Shown here: piece by piece, positions 1 to 6,418 of the stretch
Layout of the letters: every line of letters starts with the position of its first letter
Numbering within the stretch: the stretch's first letter is position 1
Made by a program: the position numbers and the translations under genes
Assembly (NCBI GenBank): GCA_002418705.1
Contig: DIEQ01000077.1
Location: forward strand, 1 to 11,583
DNA: 11,583 nt
Reading direction: 5' to 3'
Origin: Mageeibacillus sp. UBA5770
GTDB lineage: Bacteria > Bacillota_A > Clostridia > Saccharofermentanales > Saccharofermentanaceae
Notes under the pieces: model-generated
Seen by the model: only the letters and a program-made list of their open reading frames with translations
The model's database searches: none
What the model was told of the DNA's origin: nothing

Positions 1-1634
1 TAGAACTGCTGCAGAACGGAGAATCATTTGTTCCGGCCAAGACAGCAGTGCTTAACGCAGGCAACAGCTGGAGCTATACTTTCATGAATCTGCCGCTGAA
101 AAATGCCGGCGGTGCAGCCTATACCTACACAGTGAAAGAAATCACCGCGGTACCCGGCTACACAACGACTTACAGCACAGATAAGCTGACAGTAACCAAC
201 ACACTGCAGACCACGGATATTCCGGTAAGCAAGGTCTGGGTTGACCAGAACGACCTGTTCGGAATCCGCCCTGCCAGCATCACAGTTGAACTGCTTCAGA
301 ATGGTTTCTCTCTTGTTCCCGCAATGACGGCAAACCTTAGTGAGATAAACGGCTGGGGACACACCTTCACAGGTCTTCCCGAAAAGGATGAAAACGGCGA
401 CGCTTACATCTACACGGTGAAAGAAATCTCCGCAGTGCCCGGCTACACAACAACGTACAGCCAAGACACACTGACGATCACCAACACGATGGATACCGTG
501 GATATCCCGGTAACCAAAGTCTGGGAAGACCAGGATAATGCCTATGGCATCCGCCCGGTCCAGGTCACAGTTGAACTGCTGCAGAATGGCTTTGCACTTG
601 TTCCCGCAGTAACGGCGAACCTGAATGAGATCAACGGCTGGGGACACACCTTCACAGGTCTTCCCGAAAAGGATGAAAACGGCGATGCCTACACCTACAC
701 GGTGAAAGAAATCTCCGCAGTGCCCGGCTACACAACAACCTACAGCGATGACACACTGACGGTCACCAACACGATGGACGTCGTGGACATCCCGGTAACA
801 AAAGTCTGGGACGACCAGGATAATGCTTATGGCATCCGTCCGGCTGACATTATGGTGGAATTGCTGCAGAACGGTTTTGCACTTGTTCCCGCAAAGACGG
901 CAGAACTCAACGCCGGCAACATCTGGAGCTTCACATTCATGGATCTGCCGGAGAAAGATGAAAACGGCGATGCCTACACCTACACGGTGAAAGAAATCTC
1001 CGAAGTACCCGGCTACACGACAGCCTACAGCGAAGACACTCTGACGATCACTAATACGATGGATACCGTGGACGTTCCGGTTCTTAAAGTCTGGGATGAC
1101 CAGGATGATGAATTCGGCATCCGTCCGACAGAAATCACAGTGGAATTGCTGCAGAATGGCATAGCGTTTGAACCGGCAAAGACAGCCGCCCTCAACGCAG
1201 GCAACAGTTGGACATTCACCTTTACGGATCTCCCGAAAACAGATGCAGAAGGTGAAGACTATATTTATTCGTCAGCTGAAATCTCAGCTGTGCACGGCTA
1301 CACAACGACCTACAGTGAAGACGCGCTGACGATCACCAACACACTCGATACCCTGGACATCTCGGTCACCAAGATCTGGGCCGACCGCTTGAATATCTAT
1401 GGTATCAGACCTCTCATGATTACAATTGAACTGCTGCAGAATGGTGATTCATTCGATCCGGCGAAGACAGTGCTCCTGAATATCGGAAACAACTGGAGTC
1501 ACATCTTTACGGATCTGCCAGTAACGGATGCATCCGGAGACGCCTACATCTATACGGTGAAGGAGATTACTCAGGTGACCGGCTACACGCCGTCCTACAG
1601 CGAAGACACCCTGATCATTACCAACAACCTTGAT
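1..1634 (+). repeat. Tandem 285-bp Cna_B domain repeats (six, first partial)
   Basis: The codons for the VELLQNG motif recur at 285, 570, 855, 1140 and 1425, with the first copy cut at base 1, so the period is exactly 285 bp (95 codons) with no indel. The isopeptide Lys codon follows the same spacing (231, 516 and so on). Copies 2 and 3 share long identical DNA blocks, for example 348-400 with 633-685 and 410-454 with 695-739. Copies 5 and 6 are more diverged. The pattern suggests expansion by in-frame recombination. Confidence 0.93.
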
Positions 1635-2375
1635 ACACTTGGCATTCCGATTGTGATAACCAAGCTTGACGACTTCTCGGGTCTGCCTCTGGCAGGAGCC
1701 AAGTTCCAGGTCTATAAAGAAGTCAATGGTGAGAAAGTTGCCGTCGGATCAGAAATTACAAGCAATGCTCAAGGAATCGCGACCAGTGATCCGTTTGACC
1801 CGGGCGAATACTTCGTTAAGGAGACAAGTACTCCTGCAGGTTACGTCCTCGACAGCACCTACCATCCGGTCACGATATCTGCCAGCAAGATCAACAGTGT
1901 TGTAACCATCACCCTGCGCAACGTCCGTGAGCAGTACCCGATCGTGATCACCAAAATTGCAGCAGCAACCCGCCTGCCTCTTGCCGGAGTCAGATTCCAG
2001 ATCTACAAAGAAGTCGCCGGTGTTAAGATAGCCGTTGGTGCTGAACTGGTCACTAATGCACAAGGTATTGCAACAAGTGTGCCTCTGGATCCCGGCGTAT
2101 ACTACGTCAAGGAAGTAGAAGCACCTGCAGGATTTGTGCTTGATAAAGTATTCCACGAAGTGACGATAGTGGTCAATCAGCCGGATAAAATGGTGAAGAT
2201 CACTCTAGTCAACACAAACGTCCTGGGCGTTGTCAAAACAGGTGAGATGCAGTCTATGCTTCAGGCCGGTTTCGCCCTTATGCTGAGTGCCGCGGTATTG
2301 ACACTGCTGCGCCGCATCTTCCGCAAAATGTACAGAAGAACCAGTGCCGAAGCACTGATCCACAAGCAGGACTGA
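1..2375 (+). CDS. Cna_B/SpaA-repeat surface protein, 5' partial
   Basis: This is the C-terminal part of a large surface-exposed adhesin or scaffold protein. The reading frame is open from the left edge (first full codon at base 3), so the start and signal peptide lie outside the window. A GTG at 48 is internal to a repeat and is not a credible start. The visible 790 residues hold six Cna_B-type domains (first partial), each with motifs like KVWxDQ, GIRP, VELLQNG, YTVKE and TITNT. Two SpaA-like prealbumin-fold domains follow (ITK, AGxxFQxYKE, VKE, PAGxVLD, LRN/LVN). In these families a Lys, a Glu and an Asn form an intramolecular isopeptide bond; all three are visible in every complete domain (Lys of TK/LK/SKxW, Glu of VKE/SAE, Asn of TNT/TNN). 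The C-terminus has VVKTGE (2229-2246), a hydrophobic segment and a basic stretch (RRIFRKMYRR), resembling a sortase signal without a canonical LPxTG. A terminator follows. No sortase is in the window. The family assignment is firm; the ligand is unknown. Confidence 0.93.
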   Translation, partial: ELLQNGESFVPAKTAVLNAGNSWSYTFMNLPLKNAGGAAYTYTVKEITAVPGYTTTYSTDKLTVTNTLQTTDIPVSKVWVDQNDLFGIRPASITVELLQNGFSLVPAMTANLSEINGWGHTFTGLPEKDENGDAYIYTVKEISAVPGYTTTYSQDTLTITNTMDTVDIPVTKVWEDQDNAYGIRPVQVTVELLQNGFALVPAVTANLNEINGWGHTFTGLPEKDENGDAYTYTVKEISAVPGYTTTYSDDTLTVTNTMDVVDIPVTKVWDDQDNAYGIRPADIMVELLQNGFALVPAKTAELNAGNIWSFTFMDLPEKDENGDAYTYTVKEISEVPGYTTAYSEDTLTITNTMDTVDVPVLKVWDDQDDEFGIRPTEITVELLQNGIAFEPAKTAALNAGNSWTFTFTDLPKTDAEGEDYIYSSAEISAVHGYTTTYSEDALTITNTLDTLDISVTKIWADRLNIYGIRPLMITIELLQNGDSFDPAKTVLLNIGNNWSHIFTDLPVTDASGDAYIYTVKEITQVTGYTPSYSEDTLIITNNLDTLGIPIVITKLDDFSGLPLAGAKFQVYKEVNGEKVAVGSEITSNAQGIATSDPFDPGEYFVKETSTPAGYVLDSTYHPVTISASKINSVVTITLRNVREQYPIVITKIAAATRLPLAGVRFQIYKEVAGVKIAVGAELVTNAQGIATSVPLDPGVYYVKEVEAPAGFVLDKVFHEVTIVVNQPDKMVKITLVNTNVLGVVKTGEMQSMLQAGFALMLSAAVLTLLRRIFRKMYRRTSAEALIHKQD
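1650..2213 (+). repeat. Two SpaA-like (prealbumin-fold) domain repeats, 291-bp period
   Basis: Two consecutive domains start at the ITK motif. Their Lys codons are at 1662 and 1953, 291 bp (97 codons) apart. Both contain LPLAG, FQ(V/I)YKEV, VAVG/AVGAE, NAQGIATS, DPG, YxVKE, PAGxVLD and a closing Asn (LRN or LVN). The protein motifs are well conserved but the DNA is clearly more diverged than in the upstream Cna_B array, so this pair is probably older. They sit between the stalk repeats and the membrane anchor. Confidence 0.88.
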
Positions 2376-2459
2376 ATGCAGCCTGATCAGGGTTCAATCG
2401 AAATCAGATTTGCATAACAGTTCACTGACCGCAAATTAAACATGAACAGACTCTGAAAA

Positions 2460-2496
2460 GGGGTGTCCGGTATCTGCCGGGCACCCCGCTTTTTTT
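2460..2496 (+). terminator. Intrinsic terminator after the surface-protein gene
   Basis: An 11-bp GC-rich stem (2460-2470 pairing with 2477-2487, one G-U wobble) has a 6-base loop and is followed, after two bases, by a run of seven T (2490-2496). It lies 85 bp past the stop codon of the Cna_B gene and separates it from the SPFH operon. Confidence 0.92.
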
Positions 2497-2591
2497 GCAG
2501 CACGCCTGCTTCTTAATAGAGAAATATAGTCAAGGATTATTGTGGAAAATTTGACGAAATGGTAATGTTGATATCATAGGAGGACGCTATT

Positions 2592-3653
2592 ATGGATTTA
2601 TTTACTCCAATACTGCTTGGAATCCTGGTATGGTTTTTCCTGCGCTGTGTTCTGGGCGGATTCTATATTGTCAACCAGAATGAACGCGCAGTGAAGACAA
2701 CATTTGGGAGGGCTCAGAGGATCAAGGGAAAGACGACGCTTGATGATCCGATCTCAGAGAAACTCAGGGAAGATGAATATGACCGTTACACATATCCCCA
2801 GGTAAAGGTAATCATGCCCGGCGGTCCTTATTTCAAATGGCCCTGGGAAAAAATTTACAAGGTTTCGATTGCCATTGAGACTACCAATATGGCGTTCGAT
2901 CCGGAATTTCCGAATGCCAACCAGAAGAACACAGTTCTTGAAGCCGTAACGAAGGATCAGCTGAATATTGCCCTTTCCGGCCAGCTGAGATACCGTGTCT
3001 CGGACCGGAATCTGTATGCATACATCTTTGGTGTTAAGAATCCGATCGCCCATGTTATGGGCTATTTCGTCTCGGTTCTTCGTGAACGCATTGCCAATTT
3101 CGAGGGAAAAGAGACTATCACAGAGGAAACTGTCCTGGCTGCGGGCGCTGCAGCAGCCGTATCAGCTGATGATTCCGGTACATATTCGACTTTTTCTGCC
3201 CTGCAGTCATCTGCGGCGTCTTCCGTACAGGGGATTTCAATCAACGACCTGCGTAAGAATCTGCGCGATCTGAACGACCATATGGATGAGGAATGCAGAG
3301 TATCGGCGGCCCGTTACGGTGTGGTGCTCGAAGCATCGCTTATTACAGGCATTGATCCTCCGGCTGAAGTCGAGTCCGCCCTTGCTGCCATAAATACAGC
3401 TCACAACCAGGTCTCATCCGATATCAGTCTTGCACAGGCTTCGGCAGACCAGAAGATTGTTCAATCAAAGAGGGCTGTCGAGATTGAGACATTAAAGGCA
3501 CAAGGTGAAATAGAGACACTGCAGCGCCTGTCAACCCAGCTCAGAGAGTTGAAGTCGCAGGGCGGCAGCGAAGCACTCCGCGTTTATGTCAGAAATGCCA
3601 AGCTGGCCCTTCTGGATCAGACTAAGAGAATTGTAAGGAGGGAAAAGCAATGA
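2592..3653 (+). CDS. SPFH/band-7 (HflK/stomatin-like) membrane protein
   Basis: A 353-residue SPFH-domain protein, a family that oligomerises at the membrane and organises microdomains or regulates membrane proteases. One hydrophobic segment at residues 5-25 is followed directly by a band-7 start (YIVNQNERAVKTTFGR, 25-40). The domain continues through a QLRYRVSD segment near 131-138 and the family hallmark GIDPPAEVESAL near 253-263. The region 265-345 is polar and rich in Ala, Gln, Glu, Lys and Leu, consistent with a coiled coil. An Ala/Ser-rich stretch at about 182-215 looks like an insertion within the domain. The start is well supported by AGGAGGA at 2578-2584, 8 bases upstream of ATG. The stop overlaps the next start by 4 bp (ATGA), suggesting translational coupling. 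It resembles HflK in position and topology, but no FtsH or NfeD gene is adjacent, so no symbol is given. Confidence 0.88.
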   Translation: MDLFTPILLGILVWFFLRCVLGGFYIVNQNERAVKTTFGRAQRIKGKTTLDDPISEKLREDEYDRYTYPQVKVIMPGGPYFKWPWEKIYKVSIAIETTNMAFDPEFPNANQKNTVLEAVTKDQLNIALSGQLRYRVSDRNLYAYIFGVKNPIAHVMGYFVSVLRERIANFEGKETITEETVLAAGAAAAVSADDSGTYSTFSALQSSAASSVQGISINDLRKNLRDLNDHMDEECRVSAARYGVVLEASLITGIDPPAEVESALAAINTAHNQVSSDISLAQASADQKIVQSKRAVEIETLKAQGEIETLQRLSTQLRELKSQGGSEALRVYVRNAKLALLDQTKRIVRREKQ

Positions 3654-4684
3654 GCTTTGAAGAATTATTCGGATTCGGACTTGATTCCGGTGAACGAACG
3701 ATCATTTCCATTGTCATTTTTGTTGTTTCGTTCATTGCTGTATCCATAATCGTACCAATTCTTTTCGGGATACTTCGATTTCTCGGAGTTTACGTAATTG
3801 TCAGGGAGCGCCAGGCGCTTGTATATGTTCTTTTCGGAAATGTGGTCGGAACCATAACAGAACCCGGGATTCATTTCCTGTGGAGAGACCTTGGCATCAG
3901 GGCTCTTTTTGTGAACTGGATCGGCAGGCGGTATGTTGTCGATATGCGGCTTGATCAGGAATACCTTCGCAGCCAGCCGGTCAACTCGGAAGAAGGCGCT
4001 CCGATGGGTGTCGGTATCTGGTACGAAATGTATATCAGTGATCCGTTCGGATACATTTTTAAGAACACGGATCCCCGCGGTTCCCTGGCTGCCAATGTAG
4101 GGAACTCAACCGTAAGATGTCTGTCCAATCTTCCTCTCGAGCGAATGATGGTCGACCGGCACGCCATGAGCCAGACTGTGCGGGCCGAAGTATCGGCGAA
4201 GTCAACGGAATGGGGCTATATGCTGGGTTCCTGTTATGTCCGCAAAGTACATTTCCGTGATACCGAGATGATCCGGCAGATTGAGAGTAAAGTCGTGAAC
4301 CGCCTGCGGCAGGTAACTTCCGCAATCAAGCAGGATGGAGCCAATCAGGTAAATATTATCCGCAGCACAGCGGAGCGTACGGCCGCCCTTGATTTCGGAA
4401 AAGCAGCAGCGATCCGTCCGCAGATTGTCGGAGAGGCCCTTCAGGAAATTTCCAGGGATCAGGATGTATCAACGGCAATGTTTGAAATTCTTGAAACCAC
4501 CCGTATACAGAACGCAGGCATTCCTATCGAATTAATCCCGGAAGGTTCTGATATTCTGGCAGATCTGCTTGTTGCGGGAAGAAGCCCGGCAGGCACACCG
4601 GCTGCCGCCGTAAAAGCATCTTCACAGCCCGTCCGTACAGCACCTATGGGAACAGCGGCGTTTCCCGGAGCATCTCCGTCGTAA
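3650..4684 (+). CDS. Second SPFH/band-7 (HflC-like) membrane protein
   Basis: A 344-residue protein with a long N-terminal hydrophobic segment (about 17-48) followed by an SPFH-type domain. Recognisable parts are YVIVRERQALVYVLFG (48-63), EPGIHFLW (71-78), a YEMYISDPFGYIF strand region (125-137), and a Glu/Gln/Arg-rich helix with NRLRQVTSAIKQ (217-228). The C-terminal 35 residues are rich in Pro, Ala, Thr and Ser and look disordered. It is a distinct paralogue of the upstream protein rather than a recent duplicate: the two show little residue-level similarity by eye. AAGGAGGG at 3635-3642 lies inside the end of the first gene and gives a strong ribosome binding site. The 4-bp ATGA overlap and the shared terminator at 4717 indicate a two-gene operon and probably a hetero-oligomer like HflK-HflC. 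The exact subfamily is uncertain. Confidence 0.82.
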   Translation: MSFEELFGFGLDSGERTIISIVIFVVSFIAVSIIVPILFGILRFLGVYVIVRERQALVYVLFGNVVGTITEPGIHFLWRDLGIRALFVNWIGRRYVVDMRLDQEYLRSQPVNSEEGAPMGVGIWYEMYISDPFGYIFKNTDPRGSLAANVGNSTVRCLSNLPLERMMVDRHAMSQTVRAEVSAKSTEWGYMLGSCYVRKVHFRDTEMIRQIESKVVNRLRQVTSAIKQDGANQVNIIRSTAERTAALDFGKAAAIRPQIVGEALQEISRDQDVSTAMFEILETTRIQNAGIPIELIPEGSDILADLLVAGRSPAGTPAAAVKASSQPVRTAPMGTAAFPGASPS

Positions 4685-4716
4685 GCTGAATGAACATCTT
4701 TTCATCAACCGATAAT

Positions 4717-4758
4717 AAGTGCGGCAATTTGATTTCATTACAAATTGCCGCACTTTTT
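4717..4758 (+). terminator. Intrinsic terminator of the SPFH operon
   Basis: A perfect 15-bp inverted repeat (4717-4731 and 4741-4755) has a 9-base loop and is followed by T residues to 4758. The stem core GTGCGGCAATTTG is GC-rich on the outside. It lies 33 bp after the stop codon of the second SPFH gene and before the -10 box of the next gene. Confidence 0.93.
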
Positions 4759-4795
4759 CGTTGCTTATACCCCATAACCACTGTCTCACATCGCG

Positions 4796-4801
4796 TATAA
4801 T
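4796..4801 (+). promoter_or_regulatory. Possible -10 box for the redox fusion gene
   Basis: A perfect TATAAT lies between the upstream terminator and the gene starting at 4852, which would give a leader of roughly 45 bases. No good -35 hexamer sits at 16-18 bp spacing (the 17-bp position reads CATAAC), and there is no extended -10 TG. It is placed where a promoter is needed but is only partly supported. Confidence 0.35.
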
Positions 4802-4851
4802 CGATTCAAAAGAAGATCCATTCGATCACACCGAAAAGAGGTTTCTAAGAA

Positions 4852-6276
4852 ATGCGCAAGAGACAAGCAGCAGAAATACAACAGAAAACGAAGGCAAAGA
4901 AGCCTTCTTCAATTATTTCCAAGGTTCGCACGATACTTCAGATTTTGTTTTTCATATGGCTTCCGTCGCTTTATATCGGTGCCTTCGCCGGACTTGAGGA
5001 GATCATTACCTCAGTCGTGAAATGGAATTTTTCCATTGCTGAAATGTGGCCGTATCTGCTGGAATTTCTGGCGATCATTCCTATAACGATTTTGGCGGGG
5101 CGTTTCTTCTGCGGCTGGATGTGTGCCTTTGGTGCCTTGACAGACTGGATCTATAAAATATTTTCGCGTTGGACTAAAAATAAAATCAGACTTACCAGAA
5201 AGGCTGACCGCATCCTCAAAGGGCTGAAATATGTCGTGCTTGTCGTTCTGCTGCTTCTTGGCTGGCTGGCCGGAACGTTTTCTGTCTCCGCGATGAGCCC
5301 GTGGGATGCCTTTGGTATGCTGTTTACATTGAGTCCGGCTCCCGCACTCGGATATGTCCTGCAGAGCCTCCTGCCCGGTTTTATTATTATGGTGACAGCA
5401 CTTACTGCATCTGCATTTATAGAACGGTTTTTCTGCCGGTACATGTGTCCGATGGGAGCGTTCTTCGCAATGACAACTGTAGCCAGCATGGTATACATTG
5501 ACAAGCCGCGGGACAATTGCGGGAAGTGCCAGATCTGCACCAGGAGCTGCGCCATGGGAATTCCGCTTCATCAGATGGATCAGGTGAAAAGCGGAGAGTG
5601 TATATCATGTATGAAATGCGTGGAAGCATGCCCGAGAAGCAACATTCATGTCCGTATTGGCAGCAGTGCTGTTCATCCGGTCGCAATAGCGGCACTGGTA
5701 ATAGCAATTTTTACCGGATTGTTCATGGTCGAGACGGTTCTCGCAAATTATTCCGGCTCATCGGATACCAAACCAATATCCATATCGCTGTCTTCTTCGG
5801 CTGATGAAACACAGGCCGCTGAAACTGCAGCAGGATCTGCGAGTATGACAGCCGATGCAGATACGTCAGCTGCAGCAAGCGATGCTGATCAAACGGCCTC
5901 GAATACCACGACATCAGCCACGACATCAGCTGCGGCATCTGCGGCTGCAACTACAGCCGCAACTACAGCCGAAACTACAGCCGAAACAACGGCGGCTGTC
6001 ACGCAGGGCCAGTATGCAGACGGTACTTTCACCGGATCAGGAACCGGATACCGCGGCGGTATTACGACCGTTGAAGTGACCGTCTCAGATGGGCAGATTT
6101 CTAATATATCCGTTATTTCGCACGAAGATGATGTGCCCTATTTTGAGAGAGCATTCTCAAGTGTTTCCTCTGATATCATGACGACGCAAAGCACAAATGT
6201 TGATATTGTTTCGCATGCGACGTACAGCAGCAATGGCATTATTGAAGCTGTTTCCAACGCACTTTCACAGGCATAA
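4852..6276 (+). CDS. Membrane polyferredoxin fused to an FMN-binding domain (NapH/NosR-like)
   Basis: A 474-residue protein, probably moving electrons across the membrane. After a basic N-terminus come four hydrophobic segments (about 27-48, 68-90, 124-148, 170-196), with the family motifs FFCGWMC (85-91) and FFCRYMCPMG (193-202). Two 4Fe-4S motifs follow: Cys 223, 226, 229, 233 and Cys 250, 253, 256, 260. A fifth hydrophobic segment (about 275-297) leads to a low-complexity Ala/Thr/Ser linker (about 310-384) and an FMN-binding domain (386-474). With the N-terminus inside, the clusters fall in the cytoplasm and the FMN domain outside. The flavinylation-type motif is D451-I-V-S-H-A-T457-Y-S; Thr457 is the expected FMN attachment site, but His455 stands where a small residue is usual. 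Attachment would need an ApbE-type transferase, which is not in the window. The ATG follows AAGAGGT at 4836. The electron donor and acceptor are unknown. Confidence 0.88.
   Translation: MRKRQAAEIQQKTKAKKPSSIISKVRTILQILFFIWLPSLYIGAFAGLEEIITSVVKWNFSIAEMWPYLLEFLAIIPITILAGRFFCGWMCAFGALTDWIYKIFSRWTKNKIRLTRKADRILKGLKYVVLVVLLLLGWLAGTFSVSAMSPWDAFGMLFTLSPAPALGYVLQSLLPGFIIMVTALTASAFIERFFCRYMCPMGAFFAMTTVASMVYIDKPRDNCGKCQICTRSCAMGIPLHQMDQVKSGECISCMKCVEACPRSNIHVRIGSSAVHPVAIAALVIAIFTGLFMVETVLANYSGSSDTKPISISLSSSADETQAAETAAGSASMTADADTSAAASDADQTASNTTTSATTSAAASAAATTAATTAETTAETTAAVTQGQYADGTFTGSGTGYRGGITTVEVTVSDGQISNISVISHEDDVPYFERAFSSVSSDIMTTQSTNVDIVSHATYSSNGIIEAVSNALSQA
5950..5985 (+). repeat. 12-bp tandem repeat in the Ala/Thr linker
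   Basis: Three in-frame copies of ACTACAGCCGMA (M is A or C), encoding Thr-Thr-Ala-Ala or Thr-Thr-Ala-Glu, are followed by a degenerate partial copy. A related 12-bp pair occurs just upstream at 5908-5931. The unit length keeps the frame, so copy-number change would alter linker length without disrupting the FMN domain. Confidence 0.85.
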
Positions 6277-6331
6277 TCAACCCGCTTCCTGTCAAAGTTT
6301 AATACTTCAGATGCAAGACATATTCCCGGAA

Positions 6332-6360
6332 TTTTGATATCATATCCTTTGATGTAATAT
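6332..6360 (+). promoter_or_regulatory. Weak candidate promoter for the ABC exporter operon
   Basis: A -10-like TAATAT (6355-6360) lies 59 bases before the preferred start codon. Upstream are overlapping T-rich -35 candidates: TTTTGA at 6332 with 17-bp spacing, or the better match TTGATA at 6334 with only 15 bp. No terminator was found between the preceding redox gene and this operon, so read-through from upstream is also possible. Confidence 0.25.
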
Positions 6361-6406
6361 AAGTGACATGCGCGTATCAGCGTGCTTAAGGATGTTGTTT
6401 TTTACC

Positions 6407-6412
6407 GGGAGG
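6407..6412 (+). promoter_or_regulatory. Ribosome binding site deciding the ABC ATPase start
   Basis: GGGAGG lies 6 bases before the ATG at 6419 and 3 bases before an in-frame ATG at 6416. An ATG at 6368 extends the frame upstream but lacks a comparable site and would add residues ahead of the usual ABC N-terminus. The spacing favours 6419. Confidence 0.75.
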
Positions 6413-6418
6413 ATAATG

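Noticed and set aside
24..647. Long minus-strand open frame opposite the Cna_B repeats
   Set aside because: It mirrors the repeat structure of the plus-strand gene, has no ribosome binding site and shows no recognisable domain; it is a shadow of repetitive coding sequence.
2382..2391. CCTGATCAGG palindrome just after the surface-protein stop
   Set aside because: It is a short perfect palindrome without a loop or T-run; the real terminator is at 2460-2496, and nothing links this one to a regulator.
2551..2577. TTGACG with TATCAT as a promoter for the SPFH operon
   Set aside because: The spacing is only 15 bp, and the -10 box abuts the ribosome binding site, so transcription would begin within or after AGGAGGA. 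The true promoter was not identified.
5011..5571. Minus-strand open frames opposite the polyferredoxin gene
   Set aside because: They overlap a gene with complete cysteine motifs and membrane segments, and lack recognisable domains or a start signal.
6370..6403. Possible terminator between the redox gene and the ABC operon
   Set aside because: The only hairpin (GCGCG with CGTGC) is 5 bp with a wobble, and the T-run is about 10 bases further on, so it does not fit an intrinsic terminator.
6368..6418. Upstream ATG extension of the ABC ATPase
   Set aside because: It would add 17 residues (MRVSACLRML and on) before the normal ABC N-terminus, without a good ribosome binding site; GGGAGG at 6407 points to 6419 (or 6416).
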